A stretch of DNA of 64,000 bases from Mauremys mutica (GCF_020497125.1 NC_059082.1:66480948-66544947); one strand, 5' to 3'; numbered from the stretch's first letter, positions 23,100 to 35,544 are shown. Made by a program: numbers and translations. The notes: generated from the sequence alone by a model not told the origin.

Positions 23100-24445
23100 G
23101 TCTTTCAGAAAATCAGAAAAAACTGATACCAGCTGAAGAGTAACCCAAAATACCATGGATTTACTGTCACAATATAAATTGTGTTCTATATTTTGTCTTG
23201 TGTTGTCTTATTGCTAGCACTGTTTTGTATTAAATACTGCAGAGAAACATCCTCAGGTAGCAGACACCATATTAGGAGAAATTGGTTTTGGAGCAGGGAT
23301 TATAAATACTGTAGACCTGGAGGTAATTAAGAATAAATGAAGCTCTCTGTCCCAGCTACAGGACCGCCTAATACAGACAGAAATGGAAGTAAAAAAACCA
23401 TACTGCTATAGCTATGGGATGTACTGAAATGCAGATACTTGCGTTGTCCACCTTGGAACACAAAAATGTTTTGGGTAATACCAGGAAACACTAAGGTTTT
23501 GATACACTTGCTAACACAAAGAAAAATATCACTGTTTGATACTCATCAGTATGAATGGATGCAGTATATTTCTAGCATAGTAAGGCCAGACCTTTTAATT
23601 GGGAAAATTCTTGTTAAAATCACACACCAACAGGCTCTGGAAGCAAAGATATGGAAAGTTAGCCCACTCCCCACATTGCACATGGGATCCTTCTGGTTAC
23701 CCCAGGGCTCGAGCCAGTGGGATGGGGAGGGAGGGAAGCTATTGGACACCAGAGGTTGTACTGAGTGGACTCCTCAAAAGTGGGTGTGTTTGTCCTTGTC
23801 TGTTGCTCCAGAGCCCTGTAGTAAAGACATTTCACTAGGATCCTGTATGTGGGATAAAATGGATAATGAGACCAACGTACTGTATAATGGGCTACGTGTA
23901 TGTTTTAATTCTTGGGAAGACGTGTTTTGGGAGGATAAAAGTGTTAGCAACCCACCAGTAAACAAATGTAAACGTAATGTAAGTACTGTGTTTACCAATA
24001 ATCACATTTACTATTTGCCACAACCAAAAAAGTCTCAGCTTACTGTGAGCACTGATTTAGCTGAGTTCTCTATCAATCTTGGCATTGAATAGCAGAAAGT
24101 TACCAATCACCTGTTAAAAGGTAAAAAGGTAACACAGTTCCTAGAACAAACAAAAAGGCAATGTGAGAACCCGAATCATTCATATTATACATGCAAACGG
24201 GGACATGTTAAAAATTGCTACTGCAGCTTACCACTGGTATGACATATTTTCTGGATGGTCTCCCACAACTACTGGCATACTATCTGTAATGTTACAACCC
24301 CTAATTGTTTTGGTTTTAAATTGTATTTGTTTAACTGGGATGTTTGGAATGTGCTGTTGGATAAAACAAATTTATGCAAAGCTAGAGCCACAGGCCCAAA
24401 TCACTTCCCAGTATTTTCTATTACGCAGACTAAATAAGAAGTGAC
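23100..24445 (+). pseudogene. Endogenous retrovirus env relic
   Basis: An unbroken 217-codon frame (23439-24092) rich in Cys and Trp, with Asn-linked glycosylation sites (NVS, NET), is followed in another frame at 24163-24444 by a membrane-proximal WY-IFSGWSPTTTG block. A hydrophobic transmembrane segment of about 25 residues (roughly 24280-24370) and a Cys/Lys/Gln-rich tail come next. This is the layout of the distal part of a retroviral envelope gene. Upstream, 23110-23400 has a stop-broken frame with a coiled-coil-like stretch. Stop codons and at least one frameshift near 24092-24163 separate the parts, so no functional envelope is encoded. No gag or pol is present. Confidence 0.7.
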
Positions 24446-24961
24446 ACTGGCGATTAATAATCTTAGTGTCAAATGGGAGATATGTAGGAGCAGGATTTTA
24501 TAATTGTACTATGAGAATTAATGCAAGATTTGATTTCATCCTGCCAGCCACCCTTTTTGAATAGCAGAAAGGAATGACCCTCTGGGACTTTGGTAGAAAT
24601 GCATCTGACAGACTGCCAATGTCTGTACTGATGTTAAAGCAGGGACAGACCAGAACAATCCTTATGACTGATTATGAACACCCATTTGTTTTAGGATAAG
24701 TTATAATGTCTACTATGGTTTCCTATATGTATTACAAATTAGGCACGCTAGTTAAATATACATTTCTTTTTTTGAAGGTTTAGTAAGTAAGAGACAGGAT
24801 CTTGTATTGTCTATGTTAAGGGGATTATAGGAACGTTGAAGGCCTGGGCCCCAATGTAAATTGTTTTGATTATAAGATTTAGGGAGGCTTAATTTTCAAT
24901 GTCTTTTGCTCTCAAAGGTCTCTATAAAAGACTGTTTGTGTGAGTGAGGAATGTATGCATC

Positions 24962-26004
24962 TGTAGCGGGGTGACCACCCGCTCCAGCCTGGAAGGGGTT
25001 GGAAAAGCCCTGCAGAGGGCAAGGTAAAACCCTGGCTGATTGGGGGAAGTGGCTGCAGCTGGGGCCATGCCCCAAACTGAGCAACAGGGCCTTATAAGAA
25101 GGCCAGGGAAGCCAGGAGCAAGGAGTCTCTCTCTAGCTATAGAGGGAGATGGGCCTGGCTGCAGGGAGTTAGACACAAGGTACCTGAGTGAAGCAGGGCT
25201 GGGGAAAGGCTGGGGAGCTCCAGCCTGGAAAGCCCCAGGCTGTGGCCTAGTATTGGGCTAAAAGGGACTGGCGGTTGCAGAGGGCAGCCCAGGGGTAGGC
25301 CAAGGCAGCAGGTCCAAACCCTCCTTGCCAGTGATGAATAGGCTGATACTGCAGTCTGCCCCAGGGCGCAGGGGCTAGACAATGACTGGCAGTAGCCATA
25401 TACTGAGGCAAGGTGGGGAGAGATGGTGGGGGCAGGGCCGGCTCCAGGCACCAGCATTCCAAGCTGGTGCTTGGGGCGGCATTCTGCAAGGGGCGGCAGT
25501 CCCTGTTGTTTTGACCCCAAGCAGCGCACCGAATTGCCGCTGCGAACAGCGGGGGGCAGTCCGTGCACTGTTAGGGCAGCAGGCACGTTTCCGCGGTGGC
25601 GGCAATTCGGCGGCAACTTCTATGTTTAGCTGTCCGCGGCGGCTTCAGCTAAACATAGAAGCTGCCGGCAAATTGCTGCCACCGCAGAAACACACCTGCC
25701 GCCCTAAGGGCACACGGACTGCCCCTGCCGCCCGCGGCGGCAATTCAGCACGCTGCTTGGTGCGCCGAATACTGTAGAGCCGGCCCTGGGGGGGGGGGTT
25801 CCCCAGGGAGGGGAGACCCTAAGACTGAGGGGTTACTGCCAGGGGGCAGCACCCCAGGTAAAAGGGCACCAGGTCCAGGGAGGGACACGGGGGCCAGAGG
25901 ACAGGCGGATCACCGGCCTGCAGAGGGCGCTCCAGAGCTGGAACGAGCTAATTCCCAGGAGTCACCAGCAGGAGGCGCCGCAGGGGTGAGTCCGCTCATC
26001 TACA
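24962..26004 (+). mobile_element. LTR-like element with TGTAGCGG start, copy 2, nested in the ERV LTR
   Basis: It starts TGTAGCGGGGTGACCACCCG and ends with GTGAGTCCGCTCATCTACA, a degraded form of the CCGCTACA end of copy 1 at 18978. The interior aligns with copy 1 in order (GCTGGGGAAAGGCT, CAGTCTGCCCCAGGG, GCAGCACCCCAGGTAAAAGG). It is itself split by a MITE at 25433-25788. Confidence 0.65.
25433..25788 (+). mobile_element. Fold-back hAT-type MITE with CAGGGCCGGCTCC ends
   Basis: The left end is CAGGGCCGGCTCC and the right end GAGCCGGCCCTG. The flanking 8-mers GGTGGGGG and GGGGGGGG differ at one base, fitting a hAT duplication. The interior is a long palindrome: about 25552-25632 pairs with 25646-25728, including the exact 16-base arms CTTCTATGTTTAGCTG and CAGCTAAACATAGAAG. 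A simpler, non-palindromic member of the family is at 43351-43603. Confidence 0.75.
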
Positions 26005-26529
26005 ATCAGGAAAAGATAAGGTGTGAAGGCCATTGTTATAGCCTGATGGTCAAGGAAGGAGTGAAGAGACTTGACACCAGAGAATCATCAATGCGCATCC
26101 ATAATTAAGGAAGGGCAGATTGACGACCCTGAGGTGAAGGCTACACCCCTAAGGACAGGATGACCCTCTTGGAGATGTATTGAAATGTTTACATCAAAAG
26201 ATACCACCAATTAAGGAGTAGCAGGTCATAAACTGACACAGCAAAATCCATAGACTTCAAAAGAGAAAAAAAGACTATAAGAACAGAGTGCTTTTCCATG
26301 GGACTCTGGGTTCGTCTTGCCACTACTCCAGGAACATCGGATCGTGACCGACAGAGCCCGGCTTCCCTGTGTGACCAATCTGGCTGGCCACTAGATTAAT
26401 CCAGACTCTGGACTGGTAACTATAAACATCAACTGGCAGAACGCTACGTGTTCGTTTTGAAAAGCATATGCTAATGGCTGTATTTGCAATAAATGCGGCA
26501 TTTTGCCTTCTCCCCTACAAAGATCCTGT

Positions 26530-27111
26530 GTATAGAATAACATTCAGTCACAAATTTAATTAACGCATTGGTTTTTTTAGCAAGCATCATCAGCATGGAA
26601 GCATGTCCTCTGGAATGGTGGCTGAAGCATGAAGGGGCATATGAATGTTTAGCATATCTGTCACGTAAATATCTTGCAATGCCAGCTACAAAAGTGCCAT
26701 GCGAACGCCTGTTCTCACTTTCCGGTGACATTGTAAATAAGAAGGCGGCAGCATTATCTCCTGAAAATGTAAACAAACTTGTTTGTCTTAGCGATTGGCT
26801 GACCAATAAGTAGGACTGAGTGAACTTGTAGGCTCTAGTTTTACATTGTTTTGAGTGCAGTAATGTAACAAAAAAATCTGTATTTCTAAATTGCACTTTC
26901 ACGATAAAGAGATTGCAACACAGTACTTGTATGAGGCAACTGAAAAATGCTATTTATTTTGCTTATCGTTACAGTGCGAATATTTGCAATCCAAAATAAT
27001 AATGTAAAGTGAGCACTGTACACTTCGTATACTGTGTTATAATAGTAATCAATATATTTGAAAATGTAGAAAAACATCCAAAAATATTTCATAAATTTCA
27101 ACTGGTACAGT
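26530..27111 (+). mobile_element. hAT DNA transposon copy 2 (plus strand, 3' part)
   Basis: This copy runs from a transposase C-terminus into the same 3' untranslated sequence as copy 1, up to ATAAATTTCAACTGG. It is then broken at a TA dinucleotide by a mariner-like element. The terminus itself is not found after that element, so this copy is truncated. Confidence 0.8.
26568..26813 (+). pseudogene. hAT transposase C-terminal domain, open 81-codon frame
   Basis: The frame reads CPLEWWLKHEGAYECLAYLS, KYLAMPATKVPCERLFS, then an NKK block and LSPENVNKLVCLSDW. This is the hAT dimerisation domain of ZBED-like transposases, with the typical WW, PAT-VPCERLFS and LSPENV blocks. The 81 codons are uninterrupted to a natural stop, but the N-terminal catalytic part is missing. 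No splice or promoter signal suggests host use. Confidence 0.85.
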
Positions 27112-27990
27112 AACTCCTCACTTAACGTTGTCCCGGTTAATGTTGTTTCATTGTTACGTTGCTGAGCTATTAGGGAACAAGCGTGTTTAAAGTTGCGCAA
27201 TGCTTCCTTATAATGTCATTTAGCAGCTGCCTGCTTTGTCCACTGTTTGCAGGATTCTCTGGAAGAGCAGCCCAACTTGTGAGGATTAGAACCAGGGGGG
27301 GCCGGCAGCCCTCCCCCCCATCAGCTCCCCTAAATTCCCTGTAAGGTATGTGGCTTGGCAGCTGCCCAGCAGCAGTTCAACTGTCCCTTCCCCCACTGCC
27401 GTGCTGCTCCTGCCCTCGAGCTGCTCCCCAGAGCTTCCTGCTTGCTGGGTGTGGGAGGGGGAGAAGAGGAGTGCTGATATCAAGATGTCCTTCTGTTCCT
27501 GCCCCACCCCTGCTCTGTACCCCCTCTCCACAAAGTGGAAGGAGTAGGACAGGGCTCAGGAACAGAAAGAAGGGAGCTTGCTGGAAGCTGTTGCTTCCTG
27601 TCTGATCTGCTTAAAAGGGCCACGTATTTGAAGTGGGGTCAGCTATTTAAAGGGGCAATGCATGTCTCGCTCTCACTCATGCACGCACTCCCCAGCACTT
27701 TGGAAAGTTAGCACTTGTGCAGCTGTGCATGTGCCGTCAGGAGGAGGGAGTGGTGCACTCCCGCTGGATAGCGTGGGCTCATCAGCATGTTCAGTTTTTG
27801 CAGAGAAGTGTTTGCAGCTACTGCCCTGTATCTATTGTTTCCTCCCTTCTGCCTCAGTCCATGCTGCCTTGTAGAGTGTGAGGCTACATTAACAACAGCG
27901 TAGTAACCTTGAGGGCTCAGGCGAGTGCTAGTTCATCATTTAGCAGCAAGGCATTGCCTGGGAAATATTCTACCCTCTTACTCCACCACC
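27112..27990 (+). mobile_element. Mariner/Tigger-like non-autonomous element, right end lost
   Basis: It begins at a TA with CAGTAACTCCTCACTTAACG followed by GTTGTTTCATTGTTACGTTG, a repeat I recognise from reptile genomes. The next 800 bases include a G/C-rich middle (27280-27540). TA at the junction with hAT copy 2 fits mariner-type target choice. The right terminus, expected as CGTTAAGTGAGGAGTTACTG, is not present, so it is truncated near 27990. Confidence 0.6.
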
Positions 27991-30769
27991 GCAACTGAGA
28001 ATGGGAGACTGAGACAGTTCTCCCACTCACTGCAAATAAGAGTATTCGTTACAGGAGCAATCTTTGGAACTGCTCAACACAAGGCTATGATTGGTTAATG
28101 GGCACATGGAGTCCCTGACATTCATTCAAGGAAATCTTCGGCAAACCCAGTCCATATGACCACGGTCTGTGTGGAGCCAGAGAGGCTAAAGGGGGTACAG
28201 TAGTATACATTCTCATAGATGCAAAAACTCTAAAAATTTATTAAAGCTTAGCTTGCCTGACCCAGACTGCAGATTCTATTTTTATTCAAATTAAATAAAT
28301 CAATTATATACTCATGCTGTGAAAATAACTACTACTTAACCTAGAGAGAGACATGAATTAACCAAGTCTGTTTGCTACTCAACTCTTTTCTCTATGGTTC
28401 TGGAATAATAAATAGCAACTTGACAGCTCACCTTCCTAAGTCTCATCCAGAAACACGTTATAGCCTCATAATTCTAGACACAGAAATTGAACTATAAACT
28501 CTTTAATTTAACTATATCCAATTACTAGAATGCTTACTAAGCAATACAAAGAGGTTTTAATAATCCACATTATATTCATATTTTTCTGAAAAAGCATGTT
28601 TATTCTTTGCTATATCATAGCCTATAGGAAATTGAATACAAAAAAAAATTACTTGAGATATACTCTTACCTTCCCAGATACCTGCAGAATCCATTTCTAC
28701 ATCTCTGTTTTATCTAAAGTGAATTTTAGTCCTTTTAAAATAAGCTGACTTGACAACATTGGAGAATTACCTCTAATTTATACACAGAACAGATATATAA
28801 GAATTAGCAATGAAGATTTTGCCACAATACTGTGACTCCAGGGAAAAGACTGTAAAAAAAAAGTGATATTCTTACTAAATTCCACTTACAATTCTGAAGA
28901 CCACCTACAATCCTAGAATACCTCAATGTTTCTGCTAAAATGAGCAGCCAGGGAATACTTAGTTTTGACATTTAAATCATTAGGCTTCAGAGTTACCTCT
29001 TCACTGAGCTCCTGCTCCTTGGAGCTATTGTTTCTGTCTTTTTGCAGACTCAGTGGCCTATTTACATTGGACAAGTTTATATTTGCAGGTTAGGTCATAT
29101 CACCAGTCTTTACACCAACGCAGTATATACACAATACAACTCCACTGCTGGAAAAATATCTCAATATAACCATACCAAGCACATTTCACAGCCATTCTTG
29201 TATTGCTGAATTCTGGGACTCCTGACACCCTATCACATAATTGGCACCATAGCCTTTGGAAGATCTGTAAAAAACGGCTGCCACAACCCAATGCTGAAGT
29301 GATGGAGTTGAAAATTATACTAGGAGTTTTGTTTATCCTAGAGTTCATCAGTTTCCACCTGTTTCCAACATGACTCTCCTTCCTCAAGCCCATGGAATAA
29401 GCTCATTACATGGAAACCCATTTCTAAAAAGAATGGATGGTGTGAAGTCTTGTGGCCATGAAGGAAAACACCACAGGTGAAATTCACATGTAGACTGAGG
29501 ATTATGGTCTATATCATATTTGTACCTTCAAGCGCTTTAGTAGTTCCACTGACTTCCAGGACTATTTACATGTATAAAGTTATGCACCTACTTAAAGTAC
29601 ATTCCTGAATCAGATCTGTATTACTACAAAGATTCTTGCCTAAATAATCAATGACAGATAACAAAAAAACACTTACTTTGTAAGAACAGTATATGTACAG
29701 CTTACAATATAGGGAGAATTATTGTGAACAATGCATGTAGCTAAAATTTATTTTGAGTATTACTGATGACAATTATGGGAAACTTAGCATAGATTGAGGA
29801 AATACACTTACAATGTACAGCACAAAATTATTTATTTTTAGAAATGTTGCTACTGTTCTCCACCCCCATTTTCTCCTATAAAATCTGACCATCCTACGCA
29901 GTTTCTATTCTTATCACTCACTAATTTGCGTAATTTTAACACAGGCTAGCTATATTCTGCAATTTTTTTTTTCATAATTACACTCATCACAGAAACTGTC
30001 AGTATCTAATGAAGGATAATTTCTGCTATTATAAGATGCTTAAAAGATTGTTTTCATGAATAATTCTTAATATGAATCATTACATTCAAACAATGTCAGA
30101 AATAAAAATTGTATGTAATTGCAAACAACATTCCCTTTTTATGGAAGAATATGGTTTTTGAACTATATACAGGTATAGTAATTAACCTTTCAGAGCAGCA
30201 CTAAGAAGGCTGAATCACTTCTGCAAGGGAAATATAAATCTTAGTTTTCATACAAAGTCTATTAGGTTAAATATTTATCTTAGAAATAGTAGTCGTACAG
30301 TGTTCACCAGAGATGCTGAATTACTTACACACACCCGCAAAAAAAATAATTATATGGTCCAATCTCACGTTAACTGGCAGATTTTAGAAATGAAATTTTC
30401 ATCCTACAGTTCAACACAGGACAGTAATGATCAAAAGCGGCTACTATCTAATGACAGCTCGGTGATGTACTGGCACATAAAATTGTCTCAGTGGTAGGTC
30501 TCTATCTACATCCTTGTGGACAACTGTCCACACTGCAAAACTAACTGGTACTCTTTGGCAGGGTCAGAAGAGCCACCAGCGATAATGGGCACAGAGACTA
30601 AACTATCTTCTTATCTTTAGACTGGTTCTTTCAGAAAGGGGGAAACAAGAACTGCTGCTGCTCATATTGTTTTCGTTCTGTGAACTTCATTCTCCAAAAT
30701 CACAAGAGGGGCCTGAGATAGATAATCTCTTAAACAAAAGAATATAAATTCATTTTAAAAACACAGAAA
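27991..30769. other. A/T-rich intron, nothing recognised
   Basis: I see only short chance frames and no clear repeat or conserved block. Confidence 0.5.
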
Positions 30770-31080
30770 AGAAAGTTACTTATCTTTAACCTGGAATTCT
30801 TCAAGATATGTTGTTTACATTTCTTCCACTTCTGAGGTGCATGCCCCGGAGAGAAGAATGCTTTAGCCAGCAGTGTCAATTGGTCACACTTGCTCTCGAT
30901 GACCTCAATCCCCTCCCCTCCTCGAAGTATAAAGGGGGCTAAGCAGGAGCCTGACCAACCCTTAGATCCTGCACCACTATCAAGTCCAGGTTATTAGACT
31001 TAACAGTGGGGAAAGAAGGGTGGGTTGTGGACACTTTAAACAATACATCTTGAAGAATTCCATTTACTAACGGCATGTAG
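30770..31080 (+). mobile_element. DIRS-like terminal repeat fragment
   Basis: The left edge reads CCTGGAATTCTTCAAGATAT and the right edge AACAATACATCTTGAAGAAT, nearly inverted to each other. Between them are CTCGAAGTATAAAGGGGGCT, a TATA-like box, and GGGTGGGTTGTGG. The TTCTTCAAGAT motif matches the terminus at 20095-20105. No coding sequence is attached. Confidence 0.5.
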
Positions 31081-31520
31081 GAGGAAAAATACCTTCAACT
31101 TCAGTCATTTTGGTGTTAGAATTTACTGATTCACACTATAATCTCACTCTGTCAAAGATCAATTCTGTGTTACACCTTTACAATGGTGTCAGCCCCAAAA
31201 TCAGAGGCAAATTTAAGAAACAGGCTGAAATAACAGAATAACTCCTTGAAAATATATACTATTTTGTGTAATAGCTTCATAATTCAACAGTAATTTTAAA
31301 TGGACAATGGTCTCATTCCAGCTTTTTATAGAAGAAAGATAATCAGAAGTTTAAACAGACATCAAGTAATGTGGTCAGAGCATTTTAGCAGAACATGTTC
31401 CCTCCTCTGCCCCCTACTTTGCCTGGTACAAGGAGTGCTGCCTGGGACCTCATTCAAGTCAGAATACAGCTGTTTTGGCAGAAATGCAATTGTCCAAGCC
31501 TGACTATATCCAGGAATCAA

Positions 31521-31870
31521 CAGGGCCGCCCAGAGGGGGGGGGGCAAGTGGGGCAATTTGCCCCAGGCCCTGGGCCCTGCAGGGGCCCCGAAAAACTCTC
31601 GTGGGGGCCCCTGGAGCGGGATCCTTCACTCGCTCCCGGGGCCCCAGAAAACTTCTTCCGCTCTGGGTTTTCGCCGGCAGGGGGGTCCTTCCACTCTGGG
31701 GCGGAAGGACCCCCCACCGCTGAATTACCACGCCGCTGGAGTGCCCGGTCTTTGGTGATAATTCGGCGGCGGGGGCTCCCGCTGCAGGTCTTCAGGGAAC
31801 TTCGGTGGCGGGTCCCGGAGCGGAAGGACCCCCCGCTGCCGAAGACCCCCTGAATCCTCTGGGCGGCCTG
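31521..31870 (+). mobile_element. hAT-type MITE with CAGGGCCGCCCAGAGG ends
   Basis: The left end CAGGGCCGCCCAGAGG and the right end CCTCTGGGCGGCCTG are inverted repeats with one base lost on the right. The flanks are a perfect 8-bp duplication, GGAATCAA (31513-31520 and 31871-31878), the hAT signature. At 350 bp and very G/C-rich it stands out from its A/T-rich surroundings. It has no transposase; the open frames inside are by-products of base composition. Confidence 0.88.
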
Positions 31871-31878
31871 GGAATCAA

Positions 31879-33604
31879 ATAGATCTTGAATTTGACTCTG
31901 AAGTGTAAATCTCACCACAATTACTTTAAGAAACTGGAATTTTTTGCAATGACATGTACTATATTATTTATAGTTCAAAAGATTAAATGAACTATTAATA
32001 GGCTCCACGCTGCAATAGGTGATGTGTAAATATTACAGCTAAGCTTTCTAGTTGACTATTCTGTATAAGGAACAATAGATTGACTGTCATGAAATAGATA
32101 AGCAATAGTGTTGACAGGATTTAAGATAATCTTTTATACGCACATTTCTGTGAAGCATGAATTGGAAGGTCAAGCTCTTCCACTGCCCGGGAATGTGCAT
32201 GTGACACTACTATAATCCCACAACCAGGAGTTAGAAGACCTTTAAGTAAATTATTATAAAACTCTGGTAAATGAGATTTAGCCAGTAAAAGTGAGATATC
32301 AAACTACATAGGTTTAGCCATCTATACCATGCCCATCAACAAAGCATAGGAATATTACAGTACCCATCACCTAACAAGGTTTCTCCCCATCAGGTTAAAG
32401 TACTTTTCATAAAGGGAAAATAATTCCATATGGAAAAGGGGCCTTTCTCTTCAAATTATAAGTGATTGTTGCACTTCTTGATAATGCATACATATTATAC
32501 AAACAAATCACTTTCCAAATAGGTTGTTTACACTCACCTTAGAGTTTGGTGGGGCAGCTAGTACAGCCACTCCCCAACACCAACATGGTAACAGATTGGG
32601 ACTAAGGAGAGAGGTGGGGAAAAAGCCTCGTCCATTAATGGGACCAAAAATGGTATTATTCATTCCATTGCTTCCACTCAACTGATTATTAACCTCACTC
32701 TGGTTTAAGATGCTCAATATTACACCATGGTATTACAGAGCCCTAGTAAGCATTAGTATCTGTACCAAATATTACTATTTTAGTCCCAAAATGAGATAAG
32801 TTCAACCACAAAACATACAGTTGAATGAAATGCAGAGTCCAGACAAAAATTCTTTCAAAACAGTGAAGATGGCCAAGAGGGTCAACAAACCTCAGTGGAC
32901 CTCAGAAAATGTGTTTCATAACAAGATATTCAGACCAGAGAATACATCAGGTAAAACATTCCCCACCTTCACAACTGGGGAGGCTTTCTTTCGAGTCAGG
33001 CGATATTGCTGAAGATATTCACAGAGATATTGCTGTAGAAAATATGTCTTTTATTATTATCCTAGATGTCTGTTGTAGGCATTGTCTCTCCTGAAATAAC
33101 TTTAGAGGTTGGTTCTCGAAAAGAGTTTTAGGTAACAAAATGTTGCTGGTCAGTGTGGATTGGACAAAACATTTTTGACCCACAGATAAGCTACTGGTTT
33201 TCATTCTTCCATTCATTGACAGCAATGAAGCTGTGTCAATTAACACTAACAGAGAACACGGACCAACTTTTTAGGTATGATATGGTTTAAGCCCATATTT
33301 AAAACAGGTGAAAGAGTTGAAAACAGTGTAAGTACCTTTTTGCCAAAGTTTTAACATGTCATTGGTGCCATACTGGGTTCAGCAAATGCCTTTAAAAAAA
33401 AACAAAAACTACCAAACGTGGGATCAAAGGATAGATGTGATAACTCAGTGCCAGAATGCTGCTTTTAGCCTCTACAAAGCCAAACATTTCTTCTGCATGG
33501 TGTACGGCTGCAAGAGATTGAATTACAGCAGCAACTCTTGATGCTAGCAAATAGAACTGTGGTAAAGTCACTTGAGAAACAAATCATAAGTACACTGGCA
33601 AGCT
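31879..33604. other. Intron, nothing recognised
   Basis: A/T-rich unique-looking sequence with short chance frames. Confidence 0.5.
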
Positions 33605-34100
33605 TTAGAGTTTAAGGCAAAAAGGGACCATCAGATCATCTACTCTGACCTCTCATATATTACACCACCACGACCGAGCACCCACACACTAAACCCAATA
33701 ACCAAAATTAGACCAGGTATACAGCCCTCTGGAGACTAAACTATGATGTGCCAGAGGCAGAGGAAAGGAGGAACTGAGCTGTACCAAGGCTCCTGCAATG
33801 GCAGGGAACTGATTAAGTGAGATATACCCAGATAATCCTGACAAGTGACCAGTACGCCATGCTACGGAATAAGACAAAAAACAACCACCAAAAACCAACA
33901 TCTCTGCCAATCCGACCTTGGGAAAAATTCCTTCTCAACCCCACATATGGTGATCAGTTAGCCCCTGAGCATGTGAATAAGAATCAGCCAGCTAAGCACA
34001 GGAGAGAGAGAATTCTCAATGCCACCTCAGAACACTGCTCCAACCTATCCAGTGTCCCATTTCTATTTGTGGCCCCCTCTGATGCTTAAGATGAAGGAGA
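33605..34100 (-). mobile_element. CR1-type LINE 3' end, antisense
   Basis: Reverse complemented, the segment has the CR1 3' block: AGAATTCTC, then GGCTGATTCTTATTCACATG, then GGTTGAGAAGGAATTTTTCC. It ends GATGGTCCCTTTTTGCC. The order matches the 3' ends of copies A (4600-4968) and B (47240-47570). No coding part remains. Confidence 0.6.
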
Positions 34101-34177
34101 CCAAAAAACCCCAGAATAGTTGGAGGCGAGAGAGGAGAGGGAATATTTGCACTATAAAAAAAGTGCAATCTACAGGT

Positions 34178-35540
34178 TGAAGCATGAAAGGCAAATATTT
34201 GTAATAAAAATTGTCGCAATCCGATATGAAGTTATGGCTTTGAATGGCCAATTGTCAGTCCACGGCCATCTTGTCCTGTTAAAAGGACAGGACTGCCTCC
34301 ATCTTGGACTAGGTTCTTGTATATAGGAGAGGGCAGAGACTCAATCCTGCCCAGCAACACCGGCTGTGTATGTTCTCCTGGTTTTTTTTCTCTCTCCTGC
34401 TGGGCCATCTAAAGGTCAGGCTAGTTCTGTGTGTGAAGGCCTGATTCTGCCCGGCAACCTGTTTTTTGGGGCCGGTCGTCTGGAGGTCAGGTTAATCCTG
34501 CCCAGCGACTCACTTTCCCGCTCTTTTTGGACCCAGTCATCTAAGGGTCAAGCTTGTTTACTTGTCAACTCCAGTGTGCCGTGTGCAAATCCTGCTAACG
34601 TGGGGTGGCAACAGCTCGAAGCCTGGAGGGAGGAGGGACCAGGGAGCCAATCAGATACTGACACGAGGGAGTGAGACCTCTTAATAAAACTAGGTTTCCC
34701 CCCAAAATTTGTGTGGAGCATCCGCGTGTTAGCTGAAGGACCTGATCAACCTTTCGGCCAGGGTCTCCTCCCGGTAAAGTGCGCTCGTGTCGTGTCGTTT
34801 GGACCCGATCCCTGTCAGCTCGTCATGCTTCCGGTGTCTGTTCTGCTGGTCAGCTGCGCCTGGAGTGCGGTATTTGCTTTTTGATATCTGACAGTTAGCT
34901 CATCTAGCCTCTTATTTTTCCCCTCCCTAACTCTGTACCAAGTATCTATTCAGGATATCAGGATTGTATTAATGAGCTCAGAATTGCACAATTGCTTAGC
35001 TAGCTTGTATAGTTGTTCTAGTTGTTAGTGAATTGTTAATTGCAAACTGTTTCATGTGTGTGAATCACTGCTCTGTCTTTGTCCGGAGTGCATGAATCTG
35101 GGAGCTGTCTCCACCTGGAGATTAGCAGACCAAGGGGTTCCCGTCCCCGCGGTCTGAGTGAGTGGAATCTGCCCAGCTGCAGCCGCACCACACTCTGGGT
35201 TTACCCTTAGTGTGAAAGCAAGGGTGGCTGAGGCAGTGGGTCTCTGTTCTGTGTTGCACCGGGTACCGCCCTGACGAACCCGATTCCTATCTTGTGTGAT
35301 TGGTGTGTCTGCCTATCTGGTGTGGTGTGGTGAGCAGTATAAAGTGTATTATTACTGTGTTTTTGGGATGTGTTTTTACTTTTAATACCATCTCAGCCAA
35401 AGTTGCCTACTCCCCCGGCCCAAGTTGTAATTATCCCCCAAATAAACGCAGCCACTTGGCTTTTCACTGTTATTCTGGTCCTGCCTGTTTTTCCTCACTC
35501 AATACCAAGCTTTAACGGACCGCAATCTATTTCGGACAAA
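34178..35540 (+). mobile_element. LTR with 5' leader of a retrovirus-like element
   Basis: From about TGAAGCATGAAAGGC the sequence has a TATA box (TTGTATATAGGAG) near 34316 and a poly(A) signal in TTAATAAAACTAGG near 34682. U5-like sequence with CGTGTCGTGTCGTTTGG follows. The last 600 bases, to 35540, look like an untranslated leader. A short open frame at 35370-35612 has a hydrophobic stretch but no recognisable protein. The left boundary and primer-binding site are not certain, and no gag-pol follows because hAT sequence abuts at about 35545. Confidence 0.5.
34680..34690 (+). terminator. Poly(A) signal of the 34178 LTR
   Basis: TTAATAAAAC gives an AATAAA in the position expected at the R region, about 370 bases after the TATA box. 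Confidence 0.45.
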
Positions 35541-35544
35541 AATA

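Larger units (their letters stand above)
24446..26470 (+). mobile_element. 3' end and LTR of the endogenous retrovirus
   Basis: After env come about 450 bases of non-coding sequence and then LTR-like sequence. It contains a TATA-like GACTATAAGAACAGAG near 26273, with U5-like G/C-richer sequence after it. The LTR is split: its sequence up to GAATGTATGCATC (24961) continues at 26001 with ACAATCAGGAAAAGATAAGG. The outer limits are approximate because the matching 5' LTR is absent. Confidence 0.5.

Noticed and set aside
25382..25777. Several open frames over 100 codons on both strands
   Set aside because: They are produced by the G/C-rich palindromic MITE and the LTR around it. Overlapping frames on both strands are open for the same reason.
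31395..31918. Frames of 130-150 codons on both strands
   Set aside because: They span the G/C-rich MITE at 31521-31870 and cross its boundaries, so they are not genes.
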